Shown: positions 25,672 to 30,739 of the stretch, one piece after another
How the letters are laid out: every line of letters starts with the position of its first letter
How positions within the stretch are numbered: position 1 is the stretch's first letter
Source of the DNA: a virus
DNA length: 40,164 bases
Strand: one strand, 5' to 3'
Virus record (IMG/VR): IMGVR_UViG_3300011116_000886
Coordinates: 1-40,164 of that record
Notes under the pieces: model-generated
Told to the model about the DNA's origin: nothing
What the model saw: only the letters and a program-made list of their open reading frames with translations
Database searches by the model: none
Translations under genes and position numbers: made by a program

Positions 25672-26447
25672 GCTTACCGTTGCTTGGAGTTGGCCTATCA
25701 TCTCCGGTGACGGCATTTACCCCTATTTCAATTGCTGGCCTCCAGCTATGGTTGGACGCCAGCGATTCTTCCACTCTGTTCATTGACTCTGCGGGATCGA
25801 CTGCCGCGACGGCTGACGGAGATCCAGTAGGATACTGGGGCGATAAGAGTGGGAATACCAACAATACGACCCAAGCCGATGGTACAAAAAAACCATTGCT
25901 TAAATTAGCCACTCAGAATTCTAAAAATAGCGTTCGTTTTGACGGAAGTAACGATAATTTGAAAGCTTTAACCGGAGGTGCTGATTCTAATTATACTTTG
26001 TTTGTCGTTAATAAAAAGCTAAACGCAAGTAATTTATATAATTACATGTTGTTTTCGATGGGCCAAGAAGTAAATTATAAGCGCAGAAGCTTATGGCATT
26101 ATCCGGATAACAATAATTCTTACATTGCCTATAATGGCCAAAACGCTGATTATAAATCTATAAATGCAAATTTGTCATTTGTGCAAAATGTGGCTAATAT
26201 AGCTCAAAATAAAAGAAATGGACAGGCGATAAGTTTGGCAAAAAACAACAATTCTTTTGTGACAGGTAATACAGTACTTTCTCTTGTAGCTCATACGGCA
26301 ACTTCAATTTTTGTTGGCACCAATAATAACCAGACTGAAGCTTATAATGGCGATTATTATGAAATACTTTATTATAACGCTTTAGTTTCAGATTCCGATA
26401 GAACACTTATTCTTAATTATCTTAATTCAAAATGGAGCGTTTATTAA
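25668..26447 (+). CDS. LamG / concanavalin-like lectin-domain protein
   Basis: 259-aa protein starting at an ATGA overlap. From residue 20 it is one LamG-like domain: GLQLWLDASDSSTLF, a G-YWGDKSGN turn, SVRFDGSNDNLK, TLFVVNKK, then a final DYYEILYYN..L strand. This pattern is typical of carbohydrate-binding jelly-roll domains in secreted proteins. From about 25900 to 26440 the DNA is very AT-rich and codon use differs sharply from neighbours, which points to acquisition from elsewhere. It is probably a receptor-binding or surface-adhesion protein. Confidence 0.7.
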   Translation: MSLPLLGVGLSSPVTAFTPISIAGLQLWLDASDSSTLFIDSAGSTAATADGDPVGYWGDKSGNTNNTTQADGTKKPLLKLATQNSKNSVRFDGSNDNLKALTGGADSNYTLFVVNKKLNASNLYNYMLFSMGQEVNYKRRSLWHYPDNNNSYIAYNGQNADYKSINANLSFVQNVANIAQNKRNGQAISLAKNNNSFVTGNTVLSLVAHTATSIFVGTNNNQTEAYNGDYYEILYYNALVSDSDRTLILNYLNSKWSVY

Positions 26448-26842
26448 TGCCAACATTGTGGGAACATCAAATCCATGTCATTGCTGTTGCGCAAGCTATG
26501 CCGCGCGCAATTGCAGCGCTTGATATTGCGTTTCCGTGCGACGATGGCGCGCCTCGCAATCCGGCAACTCCTGAGTTGTATGGCTGCAAATTATCGGCTA
26601 ATGGGCTTGAGCCTGCGACTCATTATGGCTCATCGTTTGCTGTCACGGAGGCAATACGGGCACAGCTTGAATCCATGGGGTTAGCGCAGACTCCTGGTAT
26701 TGCATATTGGCGCTGTGGCAATCCTGACGAGATTCTGCATGCAAGTAATTACCCAGACCAGGCGACAGGCATGCCGTGGAGTTTCGATGCCAGCATTTCA
26801 GCTATGGGATTACAACGGGTGCAGAATCAATACTTAGTTTGA
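26447..26842 (+). CDS. Unknown protein downstream of the lectin gene
   Basis: 131-aa protein coupled by TAATG. It has a helical N-terminus (HVIAVAQAMPRAIAALDIAF) and a C-terminal part with GIAYWRCGNPDEIL. No family recognised. It could be a chaperone or partner of the lectin-like protein, since such genes often follow fibres, but there is no direct evidence. It ends the long structural operon. Confidence 0.5.
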   Translation: MPTLWEHQIHVIAVAQAMPRAIAALDIAFPCDDGAPRNPATPELYGCKLSANGLEPATHYGSSFAVTEAIRAQLESMGLAQTPGIAYWRCGNPDEILHASNYPDQATGMPWSFDASISAMGLQRVQNQYLV

Positions 26843-26875
26843 CGGATCGGGTGTTGCTGGGTAGAGGGTAATGTG

Positions 26876-27127
26876 ATGGCATGGTTTGTTTTAGCGGCGC
26901 TCGCATTGGCGCCATCGCAAAGCGCGCAAGCCTCGGCGCAAGCCTCGGCACAGGCGGGACGGATGGCGCACAGGGGCGGCAGTTACCGGTTTGAAGGCGT
27001 GGGGTTCTCAGCGGCAAGCGCTGGGCAGGCTATCCGGAATTGTTGCTATTATGGGCAGCGGGTGGCGGTAGAAATCGGCGTAGCGCGTGGGCGGAACGGT
27101 TGGTACGCATGCGTGAGGTACCGATGA
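26876..27127 (+). CDS. Small secreted protein
   Basis: 83-aa protein starting at ATG 26876 (GAGGG site 7 bases upstream; GTG 26873 is possible). A signal peptide covers residues 1-20 (MAWFVLAALALAPSQSAQA), followed by short Gln-Ala-Ser-Ala repeats. The mature part contains SYRFEGVGFSA, IRNCCYYGQR and GWYACVRY, a pattern I associate with small planctomycete secreted proteins. Role unknown; envelope modification or superinfection exclusion is possible. Confidence 0.55.
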   Translation: MAWFVLAALALAPSQSAQASAQASAQAGRMAHRGGSYRFEGVGFSAASAGQAIRNCCYYGQRVAVEIGVARGRNGWYACVRYR

Positions 27128-27297
27128 TTGCTATTGTCTGGTTTGCCCTGGCGGCGCCACCATGCCCCACATGACCCGGGGCAGCCTCACCGGTGCGGCG
27201 GTACGTTGCGCCGGTAAGGAAACCAATCACTAAACCAACACCAAGGCCCGGGCCCACCAAACCGGCGCCAATCACCTGGCGGGTGCGGCATGATTGA
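27124..27297 (+). pseudogene. Small secreted-protein gene interrupted by TGA
   Basis: ATG 27124 overlaps the previous stop (ATGA). Sixteen codons encode a hydrophobic, signal-like start (MIAIVWFALAAPPCPT), then TGA at 27172-27174. The same frame continues with a sensible Pro/Lys-rich basic tail (KPITKPTPRPGPTKPAP) to a stop at 27295-27297, overlapping the HNH start. Reading through gives 57 residues plus the stop position. This may be a nonsense mutation, a sequencing error, or genuine readthrough. Confidence 0.4.
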
Positions 27298-27604
27298 CGG
27301 CTTGTTCACGTCTACCATGAGGATGATCTTCGGCGCTCCTCGGGCGTCGGGGTGGAGCGCTCTACGCAATCGCATCTTAAAGGGCGCCGACTGCATTGCA
27401 TGCGGCACGGATCGGGAGCTTGAAGCCCATCACCTGGTACCGGTGCACATTGCCCCGGAGCGGGAATTAGACGCCACCAATCTGGTGCCACTGTGCCGGG
27501 ATTGCCACTTCACCTTCGGGCATCTTAAGAACTGGACCAGCTACAACGAACACGTTATAGAGGACGCTGGAGCCTACCGCCGGCGCCTTGAATGCAGGCC
27601 CTGA
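27290..27604 (+). CDS. HNH endonuclease
   Basis: 104-aa protein with a complete HNH motif: zinc ligands C35-x2-C38 and C69-x2-C72, catalytic H47-H48 in EAHHLVPV, N64 in ATNLVPLC, and H73. HNH enzymes cut DNA using one metal ion. In phages they serve as homing endonucleases, packaging partners or DNA repair enzymes. This one is far from the terminase genes and next to a second nuclease-like gene, so a role in recombination or host DNA degradation is as likely as homing. Followed by a 134-base non-coding stretch with inverted repeats. Confidence 0.85.
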   Translation: MIDGLFTSTMRMIFGAPRASGWSALRNRILKGADCIACGTDRELEAHHLVPVHIAPERELDATNLVPLCRDCHFTFGHLKNWTSYNEHVIEDAGAYRRRLECRP

Positions 27605-27609
27605 AAACG

Positions 27610-27630
27610 TTGTTTGGCTCGCCCAAACAA
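27610..27630. promoter_or_regulatory. CAAACAA-box inverted repeat 1
   Basis: Perfect 8-bp inverted repeat TTGTTTGG / CCAAACAA with a 5-base spacer, directly after the HNH gene. It could be an operator or a weak terminator stem; there is no T-run after it. Confidence 0.5.
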
Positions 27631-27692
27631 GAAACCCTACCCCGTTGGAATCGTAAACTAACATCCGCAAACCGTTACAGAGCAAGGCCTTA

Positions 27693-27719
27693 AGGTTGTT
27701 TGGCATATGCAAACAACCT
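27693..27719. promoter_or_regulatory. CAAACAA-box inverted repeat 2
   Basis: Perfect 10-bp inverted repeat AGGTTGTTTG / CAAACAACCT with a 7-base spacer, 19 bases before the start of the 27739 gene. Its position next to the ribosome-binding site suggests an operator or a leader hairpin. Confidence 0.5.
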
Positions 27720-27738
27720 AAACTAACAAGGGGCGCAG

Positions 27739-28254
27739 ATGATTAAGGGAACCGCGGTTACCTTGGCGCCACCGGAGCAGGAACTAGCCAAGGTTATGGC
27801 AACGCGGCGCGCCGAATGGCGAGCGCGCCGGCGAGTTCCCGGGTGGGGTATCGGTGACGGATCACGCGCCGGAGTGTGGTTGGATCAGGACTTGCTGGCG
27901 GCGTGTTCTGAATTAGCCTTCTGCAAGATGGCAAACATATTCCCGATGGGCATCTCGGAAGGCGCCGGAGACCTGGCTTCCGATATTGATTGCAGGCTTT
28001 CCAATGGTGAAGGGGTGGACATTAAAGCCACCCGATACCCTACCGGGCACCTAGCGGTATCGGTGAGGAAATACAGGCCAGTGGAGGCGCGAGACTGGTA
28101 CGTATTGATGACAGGAACCGGGCCCGAATCCGAGTGGGTGTTCCGCGGCGCCATGCGTCCGGCGGACTTGATCACGCCGGAGCGGCTGACCTCGTTTGGC
28201 GGTACTGATCACCAATACCTAGCCAATCAATCAATTCTAATTGACCTACCATAA
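27739..28254 (+). CDS. PD-(D/E)XK-like nuclease candidate
   Basis: 171-aa protein behind an AAGGGGCG site. After a basic N-terminus (RAEWRARRR) it shows the restriction-enzyme-like core: E58 in a helix, D82-D84 at the end of a strand (ASDID), then D94-I-K96 (GVDIKAT), followed by LAVSVRKYRP and YVLMTGTG strands. This spacing fits a PD-(D/E)XK nuclease. Members cut DNA in restriction, recombination and repair. CAAACAA boxes lie on both sides of the gene, so expression may be tightly controlled. Assigned from motif spacing only. Confidence 0.55.
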   Translation: MIKGTAVTLAPPEQELAKVMATRRAEWRARRRVPGWGIGDGSRAGVWLDQDLLAACSELAFCKMANIFPMGISEGAGDLASDIDCRLSNGEGVDIKATRYPTGHLAVSVRKYRPVEARDWYVLMTGTGPESEWVFRGAMRPADLITPERLTSFGGTDHQYLANQSILIDLP

Positions 28255-28259
28255 GTACC

Positions 28260-28311
28260 TTGTTTGAACAGCCCCTATGGTGTATATAGGGGCTTCCAAA
28301 CAACCAAACAA
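28260..28311. promoter_or_regulatory. CAAACAA boxes between convergent genes
   Basis: TTGTTTGA at 28260-28267 and two directly adjacent CCAAACAA boxes at 28296-28303 and 28304-28311 surround the terminator stem at 28270-28294. CAAACAAGAAACC occurs here and again at 27625. More boxes lie at 28359-28366 and 28378-28397 inside the 3' end of the regulator gene. The likely reader is a dimeric DNA-binding protein, perhaps the regulator encoded next door (inference). Confidence 0.45.
28270..28294. terminator. Bidirectional terminator candidate
   Basis: Perfect 9-bp stem AGCCCCTAT / ATAGGGGCT with a 7-base loop, placed between the ends of two convergent genes (27739-28254 plus and 28333-28731 minus). 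No strong T-run follows on either strand, so efficiency is uncertain. Confidence 0.55.
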
Positions 28312-28332
28312 GAAACCATAAGCCCGAGTCAG

Positions 28333-28731
28333 TTAAGACTTTGACCCCTCATCTTTACCCAAACAAACACCGGGTTCTGTTTGGCTACCGCAAACAACCC
28401 ACCAAGATTGAATGGCGGCGCAAACAGCCGCGGTAAGCGTGGTACCGTTTGCCTTAGCAACCCTTTGGAGCGCTTCCTTCAGCGCCGGCGGTACCCATAC
28501 GGTGAGCTGGGTTCCGCGGCGCCGGCGGTGGGTGGTATCTTGCGTGGGTCTGGGATTCTTCCGGGCGCGGACAATCCCCTCGGCGGTGCCAAGGCACCAT
28601 ACGTAGCGCTTTTCAATGAACAGGGGCGGAACGATAGTACCGCGGCGCACCAATCCCCAAACCGATTGGGTGGTTATGCCAAGCATCTGCGCAAGCTCAC
28701 GAGCGTTGACGACTGGAACCAAGTCTTCCAT
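28333..28731 (-). CDS. Transcriptional regulator, HTH plus ribbon-helix-helix
   Basis: 132-aa protein, the only minus-strand gene I support. Residues 8-35 form a helix-turn-helix of the MerR/excisionase type (VNARELAQMLGITTQSVWGLV). Residues 74-112 look like a ribbon-helix-helix unit (QLTVWVPPALKEALQRVAK, then a second helix). GGAG lies 8 bases before its start. The promoter overlaps that of the rightward genes, so it probably acts as the switch protein of the control region, repressing one or both promoters. Candidate binding sites are the GTGTTGCGAC elements and the CAAACAA boxes. The HTH resembles that of the sigma-like factor at 34560. Confidence 0.7.
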   Translation of the reverse strand: MEDLVPVVNARELAQMLGITTQSVWGLVRRGTIVPPLFIEKRYVWCLGTAEGIVRARKNPRPTQDTTHRRRRGTQLTVWVPPALKEALQRVAKANGTTLTAAVCAAIQSWWVVCGSQTEPGVCLGKDEGSKS

Positions 28732-28759
28732 TGAAAAATTCTCCGGTGGTGAAAAATTT

Positions 28760-28787
28760 ATTGTACCAGAGGTTGACAGCGTCGCAA
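28760..28787 (-). promoter_or_regulatory. Leftward promoter for the HTH/RHH regulator
   Basis: On the minus strand TTGCGA (28787-28782) is followed after 16 bases by TACAAT (28765-28760), a good sigma-70-type -10. Predicted transcription starts about 20 bases before the regulator ATG. It overlaps the -35 of the rightward promoter, so the two are probably exclusive. Confidence 0.5.
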
Positions 28788-28801
28788 CACCACACTAAAT
28801 T
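28773..28801 (+). promoter_or_regulatory. Rightward promoter 1
   Basis: TTGACA (28773-28778), 17-base spacer, TAAATT (28796-28801). The spacer contains GTCGCAACAC, the reverse complement of the GTGTTGCGAC element found at the same place in promoters 2 and 3. The -10 is followed after 7 bases by leader hairpin 1. Confidence 0.65.
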
Positions 28802-28808
28802 ATAGTCA

Positions 28809-28829
28809 TGGCGCCGAAGGACGGAGCCA
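28809..28829 (+). promoter_or_regulatory. 5'-leader hairpin 1 with ANGGA loop
   Basis: TGGCGCC (28809-28815) pairs with GGAGCCA (28823-28829) except for one central G-A mismatch; the 7-base loop GAAGGAC holds the CsrA-type motif AAGGA. It begins about where transcription should start and ends exactly 25 bases before the ATG at 28855. Two further ACGGA motifs at 28841 and 28848 surround the ribosome-binding site. Confidence 0.75.
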
Positions 28830-28854
28830 AGACGACGCAAACGGAGAACGGAAT

Positions 28855-29061
28855 ATGAACGGCCAAATCAATCTCAAGTTTCTTGCTTCAATCGACAGCA
28901 ACACGCGATACATTATAATTGATGAAATATCAAAGAACTACAAAATAACATCAAAAGAAGCGCTTGAAGAAATCACTCACGATGAATCAGAAAACTTGCT
29001 AGATTATTTAACAGGTTCAACACGAATTGCTGTTAGCCTACTAATGAAGCGTAGGAAATAA
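28855..29061 (+). CDS. Small early protein, unknown
   Basis: 68-aa helical, charged protein in an AT-rich stretch. The pattern YKITSKEALEEI..ESENLLDYLTG resembles short conserved phage proteins without a known job. It has its own promoter, leader hairpin 1 and terminator, so it is a single-gene unit. Likely an early host-takeover or regulatory protein (inference from position). Confidence 0.6.
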   Translation: MNGQINLKFLASIDSNTRYIIIDEISKNYKITSKEALEEITHDESENLLDYLTGSTRIAVSLLMKRRK

Positions 29062-29071
29062 AAAAAATCTC

Positions 29072-29097
29072 GGGCCCGGAAAAATTCTTCCGGGCCC
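29072..29097 (+). terminator. Terminator hairpin between cassettes 1 and 2
   Basis: Perfect 10-bp stem GGGCCCGGAA / TTCCGGGCCC with loop AAATTC, preceded by an A-run (29061-29067) and followed by TATTGACA, the next promoter. The same loop and inner stem recur at 29524-29549 with a changed but still paired outer stem. Confidence 0.7.
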
Positions 29098-29099
29098 TA

Positions 29100-29127
29100 T
29101 TGACAGTGTTGCGACAGAGTGTAAGAT
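29100..29127 (+). promoter_or_regulatory. Rightward promoter 2
   Basis: TTGACA (29100-29105), 16-base spacer beginning with GTGTTGCGAC (29106-29115), TAAGAT (29122-29127). The leader hairpin follows after 7 bases. Confidence 0.7.
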
Positions 29128-29134
29128 AAGAGCA

Positions 29135-29155
29135 TGACAGCGAAGGACGCCGTCA
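29135..29155 (+). promoter_or_regulatory. 5'-leader hairpin 2 with ANGGA loop
   Basis: TGACAGC (29135-29141) pairs with GCCGTCA (29149-29155) with one central A-C mismatch; loop GAAGGAC is identical to hairpin 1 although the stem differs. It ends exactly 25 bases before the ATG at 29181. ACGGA occurs at 29167 and 29173 around the ribosome-binding site. Confidence 0.75.
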
Positions 29156-29180
29156 GAAACGCCAACACGGAGACGGACTC

Positions 29181-29510
29181 ATGAGCCAGACTTACTTTAA
29201 CTTTGTCAACACCGACTACAACGGAAACGTTGACCACCGCTCAGATGACCAGCAGTACCTTAAGTTCACCGGGTTTATTGCTGACAGCGTCGAATCCGAC
29301 GAAATGCCCCAAGCAGACAACCAAGTTTATGTCTGCATGACAGAAGCCCAAGAAGTGGGCGACGATGACGAAACCTTGATTTGGTGTGTGGGGTTGATGA
29401 TTGACGGGGAGTGGATCGGCAAAGTTTACGACTGCCGTTCGGAGCGCAGCGCCCAGCGCTTGGCGGAAAAAATGGCGAAGAGCCGCGGGCTTAGCATTGA
29501 ATCGTTGTAA
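29181..29510 (+). CDS. Small acidic early protein, unknown
   Basis: 109-aa acidic protein (rich in Asp and Glu) with a beta-rich middle (QVYVCMTEAQEVG, ETLIWCVGLMIDGEWIG) and a C-terminal helix (RSAQRLAEKMAKSRGL). Expressed from its own promoter with leader hairpin 2. Acidic early phage proteins often bind host proteins or mimic DNA, but nothing specific can be claimed. No family recognised. Confidence 0.6.
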   Translation: MSQTYFNFVNTDYNGNVDHRSDDQQYLKFTGFIADSVESDEMPQADNQVYVCMTEAQEVGDDDETLIWCVGLMIDGEWIGKVYDCRSERSAQRLAEKMAKSRGLSIESL

Positions 29511-29523
29511 GTAAACTTTTTGG

Positions 29524-29549
29524 GGTTCCGGAAAAATTCTTCCGGAACC
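29524..29549 (+). terminator. Terminator hairpin between cassettes 2 and 3
   Basis: Perfect 10-bp stem GGTTCCGGAA / TTCCGGAACC with loop AAATTC, matching the 29072 hairpin in architecture with compensating base changes. The next promoter begins two bases later. Confidence 0.7.
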
Positions 29550-29551
29550 TC

Positions 29552-29579
29552 TTGACAGTGTTGCGACGTTGATTACAAT
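29552..29579 (+). promoter_or_regulatory. Rightward promoter 3
   Basis: TTGACA (29552-29557), 16-base spacer beginning with GTGTTGCGAC (29558-29567), TACAAT (29574-29579). It is the closest of the three to consensus; the hairpin follows after 7 bases. Confidence 0.72.
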
Positions 29580-29586
29580 ACCACCA

Positions 29587-29607
29587 TGGAACCAAGGGAT
29601 GGTTTCA
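29587..29607 (+). promoter_or_regulatory. 5'-leader hairpin 3 with ANGGA loop
   Basis: TGGAACC (29587-29593) pairs with GGTTTCA (29601-29607) with one G-U pair; the loop AAGGGAT holds AGGGA, again ANGGA. It ends exactly 25 bases before the ATG at 29633. Further ANGGA motifs lie at 29608 and 29626. Confidence 0.72.
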
Positions 29608-29632
29608 AGGGAACGCAAACGGGAGACGGAAG

Positions 29633-29893
29633 ATGAAGTGCAACAAGGAAACGGGATGCGTCAAGATTACTGGCCAATATGCTGGTCTCAGCCGTGGCAG
29701 AATTTGCGCCAAGCACATTGAAACCGGCGTGTGGGCTCAAAGGGATGGCGAATGTGTGATCTTGGGCCGCGGTGGCAAGTGGATGATTAGCCAAACAGAC
29801 GGCTTCAATCGCAAGGAAACGGTTTACGCCACCCTTAACGCCGACGGCACAATCAAAGGCCTTGGATCAAAGATGTGGACCATCGACGAATGA
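29633..29893 (+). CDS. Small basic early protein, unknown
   Basis: 86-aa basic protein with four cysteines near the N-terminus (C3, C9, C25, C42; CNKETGC and RICAKH), then beta-rich sequence (WMISQTDGFNRKETVYATL). It might be a small zinc-binding domain, but the spacing matches no ribbon I can name. Driven by promoter 3 and leader hairpin 3. Its mRNA runs into the hammerhead ribozyme, which starts three bases after the stop. Confidence 0.6.
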   Translation: MKCNKETGCVKITGQYAGLSRGRICAKHIETGVWAQRDGECVILGRGGKWMISQTDGFNRKETVYATLNADGTIKGLGSKMWTIDE

Positions 29894-29895
29894 TA

Positions 29896-29946
29896 ACCCA
29901 CTGATGAGCCCCGGGGCGCCGGGGCGAAACCCTTCGGGGTCTGGGT
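29896..29946 (+). ncRNA. Type I hammerhead self-cleaving ribozyme
   Basis: All core elements are present in order. Stem I strand ACCCA (29896-29900); CUGAUGA (29901-29907); stem II GCCCCGG / CCGGGGC with loop GGCG (29908-29925); GAAA (29926-29929); stem III CCC-UUCG-GGG (29930-29939); U940 pairing with A929; cleavage nucleotide C29941; stem I partner UGGGU (29942-29946). Every core position fits the hammerhead consensus, and all three stems pair perfectly. Predicted cleavage is between 29941 and 29942, separating the 29633 message from that of 29981. Loop-loop contacts that speed cleavage cannot be judged by eye. Confidence 0.92.
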
Positions 29947-29980
29947 CGCACAGGATAAGGAATAGCACGGAGAGCGGAAA

Positions 29981-30175
29981 ATGGCACGTATCGCATTTCA
30001 AATCGGTTATAGCGTATTGGCAAGCGGTTACACCAACACCAAAACCATGTACGGGAGCGAAACCATTGAGCGGGCCATTGAGGCCTTTTATGAAAACTGG
30101 GAGAGCGACGGTTCCTCACGTGAGGAGCTGGGCGATGTCTGGGACATGAATCAATCAGTAATCATTGAAGACTGA
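29981..30175 (+). CDS. Small protein downstream of the ribozyme, unknown
   Basis: 64-aa acidic protein with an N-terminal strand (RIAFQIGYSVLASGYTNTK) and a helix rich in Glu (ETIERAIEAFYENWE). It has no own promoter; its message would begin at the ribozyme cut 39 bases upstream. AAGGA (29957) and ACGGA (29967) lie in that short leader, so it could join the same RNA-level control. Function unknown. Confidence 0.55.
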   Translation: MARIAFQIGYSVLASGYTNTKTMYGSETIERAIEAFYENWESDGSSREELGDVWDMNQSVIIED

Positions 30176-30180
30176 TCAAA

Positions 30181-30281
30181 CCGGCTTTCCCGCCACCCCC
30201 ACCGACAGCCAGGTGGGGAAACCGGGCAGGCCTGTTTTTTCGACGGGGTGCGTGGCCCCGGGATTCTTTGTACAGGCCTGC
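30181..30281 (+). ncRNA. Structured RNA region of unknown class
   Basis: Non-coding stretch with nested pairing. A first hairpin, CCCCACC (30197-30203) with GGTGGGG (30212-30218), can be extended outward by CCGG/CCGG and TTTCCC/GGGAAA in an alternative fold. A second element pairs GCAGGCCTGT (30226-30235) with ACAGGCCTGC (30272-30281), encloses an internal loop with T-runs, and an inner CGGGG (30244-30248) / CCCCG (30256-30260) stem. TTTTTT at 30235-30240 could also end transcription. I cannot match it to a known riboswitch or ribozyme. Confidence 0.5.
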
Positions 30282-30300
30282 TCACTAGGAGATGGAAGCA

Positions 30301-30492
30301 ATGGAAGACGAATTTAGAATGCGCTTATTGGCGCTATCGTATGCGGCAACGCAATTGGTTGGCGATCTTGCCAATCTTGATGAAGACCAGCTTTACAAGC
30401 GTTTGTGGAAGGTTGGCGAATTAGCCAACGGCATTACCCATTCGGGACTGGAATGCGTGAAAGCACGGAGGCCCCACCGTGAAAGCGCCTGA
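30301..30492 (+). CDS. Small helical protein, unknown
   Basis: 63 aa from ATG 30301, chosen because TAGGAGAT lies 7 bases upstream; ATG 30292 is too close to that site. Mostly helical (MRLLALSYAATQLVGDLANL, QLYKRLWKVGELANG) with a basic end. Overlaps the next gene by 14 bases. No family recognised; it starts the replication operon. Confidence 0.5.
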   Translation: MEDEFRMRLLALSYAATQLVGDLANLDEDQLYKRLWKVGELANGITHSGLECVKARRPHRESA

Positions 30493-30739
30493 CCTAAAAC
30501 CCGAGGAAATACAGCCGGCGGTTGAAGCCTTGGCGGAAGCCGAAGCGAAGGCCAAGGTGGAAGCCGAGGCAGCCAAACCCGTAGTATACCGCCCGTGGGT
30601 GCCGAAGGGGCGCCCACCAATCCGGTGGGGCCTTGCAATCCTGGCGCTTGTTGCTGGGTGCCGGCACGCGGAGACTGTTACCATCACAATCAATCAGGGC
30701 CCGGTAGCGGCCCACATAACCATGGAGGTAACGCGATGA
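30479..30739 (+). CDS. Small lipoprotein-like membrane protein
   Basis: 86 aa from GTG 30479. Residues 1-40 are Ala/Glu/Lys-rich helix; then RWGLAILALVAGC gives a membrane segment ending in a lipobox (LVAGC), followed by a beta stretch (TVTITINQGPVAAHITMEV). A lipobox 60 residues in is odd. GTG 30599 would make it a normal 46-aa lipoprotein with a basic n-region, but no clear ribosome-binding site precedes it. The gene overlaps the CsrA-like gene by 4 bases (ATGA). Confidence 0.5.
   Translation: MKAPDLKPEEIQPAVEALAEAEAKAKVEAEAAKPVVYRPWVPKGRPPIRWGLAILALVAGCRHAETVTITINQGPVAAHITMEVTR

Larger units (their letters stand above)
27605..27738. other. Intergenic region with two inverted repeats
   Basis: 134 non-coding bases. 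They contain two CAAACAA-type inverted repeats (27610-27630 and 27693-27719) and an AAGGGGCG ribosome-binding site before the 27739 gene. I see no clear -35/-10 pair. Confidence 0.6.
28732..28854. other. Divergent control region
   Basis: Holds the minus-strand regulator promoter, a rightward promoter whose elements interleave with it, a GTCGCAACAC element, and the first copy of the leader hairpin. All parts are listed separately. Confidence 0.7.

Noticed and set aside
28381-28734. Plus-strand open frame opposite the regulator gene
   Set aside because: The minus-strand frame encodes clear HTH and RHH motifs with promoter and ribosome-binding site; the plus frame does not.
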